64,000 nucleotides of DNA from assembly GCF_027921745.1 (NCBI RefSeq), contig NC_079238.1, positions 434,001 through 498,000 of the forward strand, in the 5' to 3' direction. A program made the position numbers and the translations under genes. The notes under the pieces were generated by a model. The model searched no databases, was not told the origin of the DNA, and saw nothing but the letters and a program-made list of their open reading frames with translations. This document shows positions 50,891 to 60,944 of the stretch, piece after piece; position 1 is the first letter of the stretch; each line of letters opens with the position of its first letter. This DNA comes from Schizosaccharomyces osmophilus (taxonomy: Eukaryota > Ascomycota > Schizosaccharomycetes > Schizosaccharomycetales > Schizosaccharomycetaceae).

Positions 50891-53419
50891 TTAAAGACGA
50901 TCATAATATTCAGTATATTCAGGAACAGCTTCCTTAAGACCCTTACGCTTACGAGATTCAGTAACAATAAGACCAGGCTTGGAAGTGGGATCAGTAGGAT
51001 CACCATTCATAGGAGACCAGTGGTCAAACACCAATTGAGGGAAAGCTTGGCCACCAGTAGCTTGACGAAGCTCACCAGTGAAACCGAAGGACTCATTGAC
51101 AGGAAGGTAGGCCTTGATGTTGTACAAGGGAGTACCAACACGTTGTTCTTCAGCGAATACTTGACCACGCTTCTTGTTAAGGACAGAGTAGATACCACCC
51201 ATAGCACCTTCAGAAACTTGGATTTCAACCAAGAAAACAGGTTCTTGGATAACAGGTTGAGCCAAAAGGGTAGAAGCATAGACTACACGACGAGCAGTAG
51301 GAATGATTTGACCACCACCACGGTGAATAGCATCAGCGTGCAATACAACATCAAGAATGTTGTAGCGGCAAGAACGCAAGTTCTCTTCGAAAATGGGACC
51401 TTCCTTAGTAGCCCATTGGAAGGCAGCAACAACGGAGTCCTTGATTTCGTTCAAGTAAGAAACAGCCTTGGTTTGATCAACAACAAGGTTAGCACCAGTG
51501 GTTTCGGGACCGAAGCACCAGATCTTACGGGCATCGGTAACATCCCAGCCGTATTCGTCAGCCATGACACGAGCACGAGCCTTAAAGTCATCACGAGGGT
51601 TGATCTTACCAGTCTCAATGGCCATAGAGAGTTCTTCACTCATAGGCTCAGCGGTCATGAAAATACGGTTGTGCTTGTTGGGAGACTTGGACAAGGCAGT
51701 CAAGCTGGAAGGCTCGCCAACAGACTCACGGTAGGAGACAACAGGAGGAGAAATCTTAAGAGGAATACCAGCATGAGATTGTTGCAAGTCATTCAAGCAG
51801 ATTTCCAAGTGCAACTCACCAGCACCAGCGACAATGTGTTCACCAGATTCGGAGGTGCTGCACATGACACAAGGGTCAGACTTGGAAAGACGCTTAAGAC
51901 CCTCAACGAGCTTAGGCAAGTCATTACCGTTCTTGACTTCGACAGCGACTTGGACGACAGGAGAAACAGAGAACTTCATGACCTTCATGTTGTGAGCAAC
52001 TTCAGATGTGGTTAAGGTACCAGACTTAACCAAGAATTGGTCAATACCGACCAAACCAATAACGTTACCGGCAGGGCAGTCTTCAATGGGGTCAATCTTA
52101 GAACCCATCATCAAAACGGTACGTTGGATGGCCTTGATGAAAAGGTCTTCCTTTCTACCGGGGGTGTAGTTAGGACCTTGGATACGGACCTTCATACCGG
52201 AACGGACAGTACCAGAGAAGATACGACCAAAGGCGTAGAAACGACCACGTTCAGAGGTGGGAACCATCTTAGAAACGTAGACCATAAGAGGAGCCTTAGG
52301 ATCACAGTTGCGAATACCAAGAGCACACTCATCATCCATGGGACCTTCATACAAGGTCTCACAACGGTATTGTTGAGCCACCTTGGGAGAGGGAAGGTGA
52401 ATGACAATCATTTCCAAAAGAGCGTTAGCAGCAGGCAAGAACTTACGCATGACGACCTTCAAGAGAGCCTTACCGTCGAGTTCCTTCTCATCGGGCTTGA
52501 GGTTGACCTCGAGCTTGGTCAAGAGGGCAAAAACTTCGTCCTTACGGCCGTTCATGACGGCATCGAAGATACGGTAAATGGGGTCCAAGATGAACATGTT
52601 GAAGGCACGTTGGTTTTCATTACCATCAGCATCAACGGCAGACTTGGACCACTTCTTGGTTTTAGGGTTGAAGTAGCTTTCACCCCAGAGACGAGTCATC
52701 ATCTTGTTACGGTCAATACCGAATTTCTTGGCATAACGGTTGGCAAATTGACGAATGGTGAAAGCCCAACCGTGAAGACCGGAACCGAAAGCGACAGTAC
52801 CTTGGTCGGGGAAAACTTGGCAGTCACCAAGGACCTTGTCGTAGTAGGTAGAGATAACGACGTTGACGGATTCAACGACACGAGCAAAATTTTGATAAAG
52901 TTCTTCCTTAGAAATTTGGAGTTCAAGCAAAGCACGATCAACCTTGTTGACAACGACAACGGGCTTGATACGTTCACCCAAAGCTTGGCGAAGGACGGTT
53001 TCAGTTTGGACACAAACACCTTCGATGGTATCAACGACAACCAAAGCACCGTCAGTGACACGAAGAGCAGCAGTAACCTCTGAAGAAAAGTCAACGTGAC
53101 CAGGAGAGTCGATCAAGTTGACCAAAAAGTCAGGGTGAGTAGTGGGTTCCTTAACATCCTTTATGTCACTGTCATTCATTTCAGCAAACAAAGAAATGGC
53201 AGTAGACTTGATGGTAACACCACGCTCTTGCTCATCAGCACGGGTATCCATGAAACGAGCATCACCGGCCTTAGCAGCAGAAATAATACCGGCTTTTTGA
53301 ACCAAAGAATCAGTCAACGTAGACTTGCCGTGATCGACGTGAGCAATCACTGACATGTTACGGACGTTCGATGGCTTGTCCATCAAATTGCGGACCTCTT
53401 CAGGTGTGAACGCAACCAT
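50891..53419 (-). CDS. eft201: translation elongation factor 2 (eEF2)
   Basis: A single exon of 842 residues, the standard eEF2 length. G1 is [10 protein letters not shown]2 the DERERG-like [15 protein letters not shown]3 DSPGHVDF and G4 VVNKVDRA. The diphthamide loop [15 protein letters not shown] keeps the modifiable His near residue 699, and the C terminus is EYTEYYDRL. eEF2 moves tRNAs and mRNA after each peptide bond; Dph3 from this same window helps make its diphthamide. Codon use is extremely biased, which also produces two long open antisense frames. S. pombe has two nearly identical copies; the tricalbin neighbour points to eft201. Confidence 0.97.
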   Translation of the reverse strand: MVAFTPEEVRNLMDKPSNVRNMSVIAHVDHGKSTLTDSLVQKAGIISAAKAGDARFMDTRADEQERGVTIKSTAISLFAEMNDSDIKDVKEPTTHPDFLVNLIDSPGHVDFSSEVTAALRVTDGALVVVDTIEGVCVQTETVLRQALGERIKPVVVVNKVDRALLELQISKEELYQNFARVVESVNVVISTYYDKVLGDCQVFPDQGTVAFGSGLHGWAFTIRQFANRYAKKFGIDRNKMMTRLWGESYFNPKTKKWSKSAVDADGNENQRAFNMFILDPIYRIFDAVMNGRKDEVFALLTKLEVNLKPDEKELDGKALLKVVMRKFLPAANALLEMIVIHLPSPKVAQQYRCETLYEGPMDDECALGIRNCDPKAPLMVYVSKMVPTSERGRFYAFGRIFSGTVRSGMKVRIQGPNYTPGRKEDLFIKAIQRTVLMMGSKIDPIEDCPAGNVIGLVGIDQFLVKSGTLTTSEVAHNMKVMKFSVSPVVQVAVEVKNGNDLPKLVEGLKRLSKSDPCVMCSTSESGEHIVAGAGELHLEICLNDLQQSHAGIPLKISPPVVSYRESVGEPSSLTALSKSPNKHNRIFMTAEPMSEELSMAIETGKINPRDDFKARARVMADEYGWDVTDARKIWCFGPETTGANLVVDQTKAVSYLNEIKDSVVAAFQWATKEGPIFEENLRSCRYNILDVVLHADAIHRGGGQIIPTARRVVYASTLLAQPVIQEPVFLVEIQVSEGAMGGIYSVLNKKRGQVFAEEQRVGTPLYNIKAYLPVNESFGFTGELRQATGGQAFPQLVFDHWSPMNGDPTDPTSKPGLIVTESRKRKGLKEAVPEYTEYYDRL

Positions 53420-53497
53420 ATTTTTTTAATGTTATTTTCTAGTCACTGGTGGAAGACAGGTTATGAGTCGCCCATTAAATTTGATATGCCACATGAG

Positions 53498-53508
53498 AAC
53501 CCTAACCC
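53498..53508 (-). promoter_or_regulatory. HomolE-like element upstream of eft201
   Basis: On the plus strand the site reads AACCCTAACCC, close to the fission-yeast HomolE consensus ACCCTACCCTA found next to HomolD in ribosomal protein and translation-factor promoters. It lies about 80 bases upstream of the eft201 ATG. Confidence 0.4.
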
Positions 53509-53906
53509 AAATACGCGTAATGGTATTAAATTTTCAGAGTAATGTAAATAAACCGTCAGAATGGAAAGGACCATATCTGTTTTACTTCCAGCTCTCTTTC
53601 TTGTGAAACAGTACCGGAAATTTTGGATCGAAAACCTGCGACAAAAAAGAGCCGAAATTTCTAACTTTAAAAACACTACATCATACATTTGTCTGCATGG
53701 TCCCCAGGCTTCCTTACGAAGACTTAATACCAATTCTTTCGTGCATTTAAGAGTAAGTGTTTTAATAAATTATTTCCTTTTTTTATATTTTGAATAGATG
53801 TCTCTATTTCCTTGTTTTACAAAATCGTAGTAAACTTTCATTATGATATTTGTTTACATGCGTAGACCTTTTCTTGAAATATCGTTAAATTACCAAAAGG
53901 ACGTAT

Positions 53907-53937
53907 AAACGATTCGAATACTGTTTTCGAATCGTTT
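53907..53937. repeat. 12-bp perfect inverted repeat (hairpin)
   Basis: AAACGATTCGAA and its exact reverse complement TTCGAATCGTTT are separated by seven bases and followed by a T-rich run. It could be an RNA 3' end hairpin or a palindromic protein site. No flanking RNA gene was recognised. Confidence 0.6.
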
Positions 53938-54539
53938 TATTTTTTTCAAATAAACTATCCATCTGCTAGCGGTAATCCACAAAGAGTGTAAAAGTTCAAA
54001 CTCTTCTCATAAGTCTTCGATTCGATGACTTTTAGTTTCAAATCTTCCATGTTTTCAGCTTGAACCAAAATCAACTTAAAAGAAATTTATTATTCAATTT
54101 AACTCTACGTTTTTCAAATAATTGTTTGTGATTATTGGGTTTATAACTAAAAATATCAAGCCATTCACAAAAAAACCGCGGCCAAAAAAAAAAGAAATAA
54201 AAGGGAATAACAAAGATCACTGTACCTTTGTGGCTTTCATTCCCTTTTGTACCAAAAACTGCTCTTCCCTGCTGTTGCGTCAAAAGCTTTTGCTGCAGAC
54301 ATTTAATACCCAAATTTTCAAAGATGTGTAAATATGCTCAATTTTAGTTTTCCGAGTCATTTTCTAATCGCGTCCCATATCCTTTCATGAAGATTCGATG
54401 TTCTCTAAAACAACATACCCAATTTTCGTAAACCTCTTTCGTTAACACTTTTTTCGGGTTTCCCCTGCTGCTGTATAAATTTTATTACTTCTCTTTTATT
54501 TTAAAAAGTTTATTACTATTAATATTCTTTTTGCTGAAA

Positions 54540-55502
54540 ATGGGTTCCAATACTCCTGTTCATCTCTCTTCTTTTCCTGGAATTCTTCATCAATATACCC
54601 CTAAACTCGTTGGTTTTGAATTCGTTAGCTCTAGTGGAAAAACGGCCTCTTCCTGCAAAGACCGTCCTTTACTTCTTTTTGTTGGTGGACTTGGCGACGG
54701 TTTAGTAACGGTTCCCTACGTTCCAAAATTGGTAGAACCTCTTGATCAACTTGGCTGGAGTGTTATTCAAGTCCACACCCAGTCGTCTTACATTGGATGG
54801 GGAACAGGAAGTCTTGTTCGTGACGACGAGGATTTACATAATGCTGTTGAATTTTTTGCTCATCTCGGCGGCGCTGACTACAACTCCAGGAAAATCGTTT
54901 TGATGGGCCATTCCACGGGTTCTCAGAATGTCCTTTATTATCTCTCTCAATCTTCTCTTGACAACCATTTAGCTGCTGCAATTGCCCAGGCTTCGGTGTC
55001 TGATCGTGAAGGTTGCTACAATACGATCGGCGTTGACAAGACACACGAATTACTTGCTTGGGTAAAAAAGGATTACATTGATAAGGGTCTTGGAGATGAT
55101 GTTTTGCCTAGAAGCAAGATTGCTCATGTAATGGGTGATACCCCTGTATCTGCAAATCGGTTCATGGATTTAGTATCTGTTCGTGGTCGCGATGACTTTT
55201 TCTCTACCGACTTGACCTCTGATGACTTTGCCAAAACATTTGGCAGTATCAAACCAATTACTGGAACTCATAATTACAGTCGTCTTGCTTTGTTTATGTC
55301 TGGGAAAGACGAATTTCTCGCAAAGGATGTCAACCGTGAAGAGGTTGTCCAGAGATTTAGACAAGCCATTCGTCCACAGACTTCTAATAGCGATTTCAGC
55401 GGGGTCATTCCTGGTGCTACTCACAACGTAGGAGAGTCATCCGAACCCGGAGCTTTGGAATGGCTTATTGAACACCTTGTCGAAGTATTAAAGCATCTCT
55501 AA
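54540..55502 (+). CDS. DUF1749 (UPF0613) alpha/beta hydrolase
   Basis: A single exon of 320 residues from ATG 54540. FVGGLGDGL replaces the oxyanion HGxG turn, the nucleophile elbow is GHSTGSQ, and GATHNVGESS near the end supplies the catalytic His. This fold is shared with fungal SidJ-like and plant DUF1749 proteins; SidJ acts in siderophore breakdown, but the substrate here is unknown. The gene, with mag1, matches S. pombe SPAPB24D3.06c by position. Confidence 0.85.
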   Translation: MGSNTPVHLSSFPGILHQYTPKLVGFEFVSSSGKTASSCKDRPLLLFVGGLGDGLVTVPYVPKLVEPLDQLGWSVIQVHTQSSYIGWGTGSLVRDDEDLHNAVEFFAHLGGADYNSRKIVLMGHSTGSQNVLYYLSQSSLDNHLAAAIAQASVSDREGCYNTIGVDKTHELLAWVKKDYIDKGLGDDVLPRSKIAHVMGDTPVSANRFMDLVSVRGRDDFFSTDLTSDDFAKTFGSIKPITGTHNYSRLALFMSGKDEFLAKDVNREEVVQRFRQAIRPQTSNSDFSGVIPGATHNVGESSEPGALEWLIEHLVEVLKHL

Positions 55503-55997
55503 CGTCTTTTCTAGCTGTTGTATACTTAAACGTTTAATTTAATGACATAGATCATATAAATATGGATTTTACTGAAAGTGTCATCCATGTAATGGGCTAC
55601 AATAACCAAGTACTGTTGTATAGCGTTGCTGAATCGTACTTTACTGATCGATGAATCGCAACCGAAAGCCAAGATGAAATTTCAAAAAGGTTACGCTATA
55701 TTTAGAAACAATTAATTGTAATGGTTTTCTAATTATGAAACTAAACCGTCGTTGCAAGTAGTATCTTCCAGCAGAACCAAAATCAACCTATTCTATTCAT
55801 ATTTTATTCCCAGCTAGCATACTACGATTTGAAATTCTGAAAGCAACAGTATGGAATTTAAGCAACATTGAAAAGACATGTACTGAGGAATTTCGCCACT
55901 CGAGGCTTTCCATCTCAATTTCACTGTTTGAAACATTACCAGCAATTAACAAGAACATCGACTAGTTCAACTGGATCTAGATTGAAGAATTAAACCA
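55503..55997 (+). other. intergenic, DUF1749 gene to mag1
   Basis: 495 AT-rich bases. I see no gene; it should hold the mag1 promoter. Confidence 0.5.
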
Positions 55998-56711
55998 ATG
56001 AGTTTCGACTCAAGTCAGGAAACAGAAAAGAAGGTGCTTAAATCTGCTACAGAAGCAGGAACATTTTTATCCCAAATTGACAAGCGTTGGGAGCGATTGG
56101 TTCAATTAGTGGGCGACTATCGACCTGTATTAAAACATCCGTCCAAAGAGCCCTACGAAGAATTGATTCAAGCAGTTGCGGGCCAGCAGTTGCACAAAAA
56201 AGCAGCCGACACTATATATGAAAGGTTCAGAAAGTTAGGAACCGATGGCCACTTCCCTTCTCCTCAAAAGATATTAGAAATAGAATCCGAGACTTTACGA
56301 TCTTGTGGATTTTCTGCTAGAAAGGCCGAAACCATACGAAGCATTGCAGAAGCAACTCTTACTGGAATCGTACCGTCAAGAAAAGCAGCAGAGGCACTAT
56401 CGGATGATGAATTAGTCGAACAATTGACAAAAATTAAAGGAATTGGTCGATGGACGGTGGAGATGCTACTAATTTTTTCACTCAATCGACCAGATATCAT
56501 GCCAGCAGATGACCTGATCATCCGGAATGGATTTAGATATTTACACAACTTAAAAAGCGTACCTACCAAAAAATATGTTTTAGAGCAAAGTGAAATTTGC
56601 GCTCCATATCGGTCAGTCGCCGCTTGGTATCTTTGGAAGACTGCAAAGCTACCTGACTATGTGAAAGTGAATTCCAAGCTCTCAAAACTCAAACGTTCTG
56701 AGACTTTGTAG
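55998..56711 (+). CDS. mag1: DNA-3-methyladenine glycosylase, HhH-GPD family
   Basis: A single exon of 237 residues. The helix-hairpin-helix reads LTKIKGIGRWTVEM near 146 and the catalytic Asp lies in DIMPADDLIIRNGF near 173. EELIQAVAGQQLHKKAA supplies the conserved base-flipping helix. Mag1 removes alkylated bases such as 3-methyladenine and starts base excision repair; S. pombe has paralogues mag1 (228 residues) and mag2 (213). Length and the neighbouring agmatinase-family gene favour mag1. Confidence 0.9.
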   Translation: MSFDSSQETEKKVLKSATEAGTFLSQIDKRWERLVQLVGDYRPVLKHPSKEPYEELIQAVAGQQLHKKAADTIYERFRKLGTDGHFPSPQKILEIESETLRSCGFSARKAETIRSIAEATLTGIVPSRKAAEALSDDELVEQLTKIKGIGRWTVEMLLIFSLNRPDIMPADDLIIRNGFRYLHNLKSVPTKKYVLEQSEICAPYRSVAAWYLWKTAKLPDYVKVNSKLSKLKRSETL

Positions 56712-56920
56712 TTGTGCTTTCTAAAGATAATTTTTATTTATTTATTTTTTCGCTCTTTGCATAAAACTGGCCCATAATTCTTGAACTCTGCTAAAACGTT
56801 TTTCTTTCTGGGTAAACAAAATCGATTTATTATCTTGTGAAAACTCGTGTTGGTAAATATATATAACATCAGATTCATAAAATATTCATAAATCAAAAAA
56901 CCTACATGGCCAAACGTGCT

Positions 56921-58108
56921 TTAGTAAAGGTTTTCCGCGGATTGAACAAGAGGAGTCTTTACAAACAGGCCAACAATATCGTAAAAGATATTCGCAGCAG
57001 TCATCGTAGTCAAATCGGCAACATCGTAGGAAGGAGAAACTTCTACGATATCAGCGCCAACGAAGTTTAGCCCATCCAATCCACGAATGATTTCCGTGAA
57101 CTCACGAGAAGACCATCCAGCAATTTCCGGTGTTCCTGTGGCAGGAGCATAAGCAGGATCTAATGTATCAATGTCAATTGACAGATACACCAAATTATCT
57201 TGAACGCGATCGCGGATTTTCTTTACGATACCCTCTACACCAATTTTGTCAATTTCACGAGCCTCAATGACTTGGAATCCACAGCTCGCATCATCCTCAT
57301 AGTCCTTCAAGCCAGAAAGGGGACTACGGATTCCGGCATGAATGTTTGCATCCTTGCTCAGTACACCTTCCTTACTAGCCCAGTAGAAGTATGTTCCGTG
57401 ATTGAGGCCATCGTTATCGATACCGTCTCCAAGTACACCTGGTTTCCATGTATCCAAATGGCTATCAAAGTGAATGACCGAAATAGGCCTGTCGTAAACG
57501 CGACTTAAAGCTCGAAGGATGGGAAGTACGATGGTGTGGTCTCCACCCATGGTTAAAAGACGTGGCAGCACAGTCCCATTTCCGGCGTAACCTTCATGAT
57601 CCGTAAAGGAGGTGGGCTTCCTAGCAAGCAAGTGATAATAGCCTTCTTCCAATTCATCCATGGCATTCGGGATATGATAGTTCGTCATGGGCACATCTCC
57701 ACAGTCTACAACTTTTGCCCATGATTGAAAGGGATACACGTCTAGCGGGACATTGTACAGTGCAGGACCGAGACGGCGTGATCCTTCCCGGATACCGCTG
57801 GGTCCAAAGCGAGCTCCAGGTCGATAGCTAGTCCCCATGTCAAAAGGTGCGCCTACGAATGCAATGTCATAATCAATGCCACGACTAGCCAAGCAATTTG
57901 GAGAAGGCAGATGTCCAAAAGTAGTAATTCCTGAATACAACGTTTGGACTTTGGGTATATATGCATCATCATCGTCGTAATTATAGTATTCCTCCGCTAA
58001 GGAATAAAATGGTTTTTGTTCATTCGAACCACCAAACTTTTTAGCATTCGCAACTCCTAAATGAAGTGTTACAACGTACAAAAAGCTTCTTAGAATTGCA
58101 GTTATCAT
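56921..58108 (-). CDS. secreted agmatinase-family ureohydrolase
   Basis: A single exon of 395 residues. A signal peptide (LRSFLYVVTLHLGVANA, cleavage near 22) is unusual for the family and implies secretion or periplasmic location. Manganese ligands are all present: GGDHTIVLP, HFDSHLDTW and SIDIDTLDPAYAP, and GAPFDMGTSYRPGARFGP marks the agmatinase/guanidinobutyrase branch. Members release urea from agmatine or similar guanidino compounds. Fission yeasts have several such secreted paralogues; the substrate cannot be fixed from sequence. It is divergent from an amino-acid permease. Confidence 0.88.
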   Translation of the reverse strand: MITAILRSFLYVVTLHLGVANAKKFGGSNEQKPFYSLAEEYYNYDDDDAYIPKVQTLYSGITTFGHLPSPNCLASRGIDYDIAFVGAPFDMGTSYRPGARFGPSGIREGSRRLGPALYNVPLDVYPFQSWAKVVDCGDVPMTNYHIPNAMDELEEGYYHLLARKPTSFTDHEGYAGNGTVLPRLLTMGGDHTIVLPILRALSRVYDRPISVIHFDSHLDTWKPGVLGDGIDNDGLNHGTYFYWASKEGVLSKDANIHAGIRSPLSGLKDYEDDASCGFQVIEAREIDKIGVEGIVKKIRDRVQDNLVYLSIDIDTLDPAYAPATGTPEIAGWSSREFTEIIRGLDGLNFVGADIVEVSPSYDVADLTTMTAANIFYDIVGLFVKTPLVQSAENLY

Positions 58109-58797
58109 CTTTTGTTCTTTCTTCCACTCTACAATTCAACCAACGACCAATTTTGGAAAACAGTTGCTTTATAGTATATTCTATGTTCGTTTTCAGGATT
58201 CTATTTCATTTTATCCTTTCATTTCCCCATTAATCTACCCGCATTCATCCTCGATATTACCTCCGTGGAATTCATGATTATCACCACCAAACATCCACGG
58301 TGCCTTTCACCGTAAATCCCACCTTTTCGGCGTATTTTGTTACATAGTTCCACGCAAACAAACACTATTACATCTTTAGATAAATATCATAAGACAAAGA
58401 AATAACAAAAATCGACGTTAGATGTTAGAATGGATAACCATGTCAACAATGAAATGGTAAAGGTTATTACGGCCTGCTTTTATGCCTCTACATTTGACTA
58501 CCAACAAAGGACGAAAACTTCGGTATCAAATATCTGTCTTGAGACTTTATCAAGTGTGCTTGCTTGTAAGTAGATAACTATATAAGGGATAAAAGTAGGA
58601 GGTTTCTTTGACGTTCTAAAACAGGTTTCACTTGATTGACTTTTAAACCTTGATTTGTCAATTCCAATCTATAAACAAGTCAGGTTAAGACTTGAGTTTG
58701 TCGAAATCAGTGGAACGTGTCTTTTCTTATATCCTTTGGATATTATTTGAGCTAGCCAGGTGTTGCTTTCGTTCAAAGATTAGAATTCCAATTAACG
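58109..58797. other. divergent promoter, ureohydrolase and permease
   Basis: This 690-base bidirectional promoter contains a cluster of CCG/CGG-type motifs near 58262-58335 (see next entry), compatible with Zn2Cys6 regulators. No gene was seen. Confidence 0.5.
58263..58300. promoter_or_regulatory. inverted CCGTGGA/TCCACGG motif pair
   Basis: CCGTGGA at 58263-58269 is repeated exactly inverted as TCCACGG at 58294-58300 with 24 bases between, followed by CACCGT and TTCGGCG. CCG half-sites in inverted pairs are the usual targets of Zn2Cys6 factors, one of which is encoded 2.6 kb away. The assignment is an inference. Confidence 0.4.
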
Positions 58798-60565
58798 ATG
58801 ACTTCCCTCCTCGAAAAAGACCAAAAGGTCCCGGCGGTTGAAGTCACCAAGGAAGCGGTCTCTGTCAATAGTCCTGGATTAAAAGACGTCGAGCTTGGAG
58901 AATCAGTTGCTTTGGCTGATGATGATAAAATGCTTATGAGCCTGGGCTACAAACCCGTCTTCCAACGTAAATTCTCTTACTTGAGTGTCTTTGGTCAGTC
59001 TTTCGGTGCAATGGGCCTTTGGTACGTATCTATCTTGTCTTCTTTCTCCTTTCTAACCCTTTTCTCTCAAGCCCCTCCATTTCTGGCTCCCTCATATTCG
59101 CCATGAATTGTGGTTCTGGCGGTATGGTCTGGTCTTGGTTCTTGGGATGTTTTTGCTTGCTTCCCGTTGCCATTTCTATGAGTGAACTAGCCTCCTCAAT
59201 GCCTACTTCCGGTAGCTTATATTACTGGATAGCCAAACTTTCTCCCAAAAAGTACCGAGCATTCCTTAGTTGGCTATTGGGTTATGTGAGTATGCTTGCT
59301 TATGGTACCGGCTTCGCTTCCACCGTCTATGCTGCTTCTTCTCTTCTGATAGCTACCATTTCCGTTGGGAATTCTGGTTTTTCCCCTACAAAGTATGAAC
59401 AGTATGGTATCTATATTGCTTTCAGTATCGCTTGTTCTTTCCTCATTGCTATGCCGACAAATTACCTAGCCCATTTCAACAAGTTTTGTGTGTTTTTCCA
59501 GATTTCCACCGCCTTGATCATTATCATCAGTCTTGCAGCTTCCTCTAATTCCCATACCCGGACGAGCGCCAGTTACATCTTTACCAATTTTCATAATTAC
59601 TCAAGCTGGAAAAACACGGGCTGGGCATTCATCATGTCTTTTACCACTCCAGTATGGGTTGTTTCGGGGTTTGAGTCATGCGCTACCGTTGCTGAGGAAG
59701 CTACAAATCCTTCTGTGGCCGCCCCAATTGCTCTTATATCTAGTTTATCGGCAGCTTTGGTTTTGGGTTTTTGCGTTATGGTTACCATTTGCGCTACCAT
59801 GGGGTTTGACTTTGAAGCCATTATGAATAGTACTACAGGAGAGCCCGTCATACAAGTTTTGTTAAACAACCTGGGAGTTAATGGTTGTCTTGGGGTATCT
59901 TCTGTTTTGATCGTTGCTCTTTGCTTAAACTGCTCTTGTTTGGTACGTCGATAGTCTTTGCCTTGCAAACCTTTCACCCAGCCCTTTTCTCATCTTCTAA
60001 CGTTTTAGTGTGTCGGAGCAACAAGAGAAGTCTTTGCCTTTTCCAGAGATGGTGGCCTTCCAGCTAGTAAATATCTTTCAAAAATCACTTCAAAAGGTGT
60101 CCCGATTAATGCAATCATCGGGGTGGACATATACGCTATCTTGATTGGCTTGCTTATGTTGGTGAATGAAGCAGCGATCTCTTCCGTTTTTAACTTGGCT
60201 ATCATTGCTCTGTTTGTTGTTTATTCCTTACCTTTTTTGGCAAGAATTTTATTTGATCGCCTTAAACCAGGTACGTACTTTATTTTAGCCTTTTTACTAA
60301 CTTTGCAACTGGTAAATTCTATTGTGGAAAGTTTAGTAAACCGCTAGCAATTTATTCGGTTGCTTGGCTATGGTTTATAGCTATAATGTTGTTTTTCCCA
60401 AGCTACGAACATCCAAACCAAATGGAAATGAACTGGGCTATCGTTGTTTTCGTATTTCTTTGCCTAGTTTGTATTGTATATTATTATTTCCCTAAATATG
60501 GAGGTAAGACATTCTTTCAGGGACCGGTGAAAACAACTGAAAGCGATGAAGAGCCCTATTACTAA
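58798..60565 (+). CDS. APC-family amino acid permease, last intron with unusual acceptor
   Basis: Exons 58798-59021, 59072-59942 and 60009-60270 are joined with ordinary GTACGT/AG introns. The fourth, 60312-60565, is required to recover the family end (GKFYCGKFSKPLA, then LWFIAIMLFFPSY, PKYGGKTFFQGP) and a total of 536 residues. Its acceptor would read AACTG|GT instead of AG, placed 10 bases after a TACTAAC branch point, exactly where AG is expected. No AG nearby keeps the frame. The protein has about twelve membrane helices, with ISGSLIFAMNCGSGGMVWSW and ATREVFAFSRDGGLPAS as APC hallmarks. It belongs to the fungal amino-acid/choline transporter group and matches the permease beside the ureohydrolase in S. 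pombe SPAPB24D3. Confidence 0.8.
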
Positions 60566-60944
60566 TCTTTTTTCTTTTTTCTTTTTTCTTCTTTCTTTCT
60601 TCTTTTGAACTTAAGACTTGTTTGTGTATTTACGTTTTTATGCTCATTTCTTAATGTCTATACCCATTTGATATACGCTTATAAAAGTTTAAATTAATCC
60701 TCTCTATTCTATTCTTTTACTGTTTATGCATATTGTTGTTATTTTCAGCGACGCATGGTACGGTATATTTAGGCGAAATTAGCCAAACAATTGCAAGTTA
60801 TTTAATTTCATACAACTCGTGCTTATAGTAACTAAAAAAAATAACCACATGTAAACTCCAAAAAAATAAAATAATAGTAAAACCCCAAGTATTATGTACA
60901 GATATCCCATCCGAAGTCAAAAGACAAATAAATAAATAAATAAG
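60566..60944. other. convergent intergenic, permease and Zn2Cys6 gene
   Basis: 379 bases of T/C-rich then A-rich 3' UTR sequence, including a short AATA repeat near 60927-60942. No gene was seen. Confidence 0.5.

Larger units (their letters stand above)
53420..54539. other. divergent intergenic, eft201 and DUF1749 gene
   Basis: 1.1 kb. Near eft201 is a HomolE-like site and a possible HomolD-like TAGTCACT (53440-53447, six of eight bases, very close to the ATG). A plus-strand frame at 53561-53752 could splice (GTAAGT ... TTTTGAATAG) to a short tail ending near 53830, but has no family support. A 12-bp perfect hairpin lies at 53907-53937. Confidence 0.45.

Noticed and set aside
50846-53083. 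Two long plus-strand open frames (389 and 348 codons) antisense to elongation factor 2
   Set aside because: They arise from the extreme codon bias of eft201, which avoids antisense stops; composition is unlike a real protein and no start or splice signals support them.
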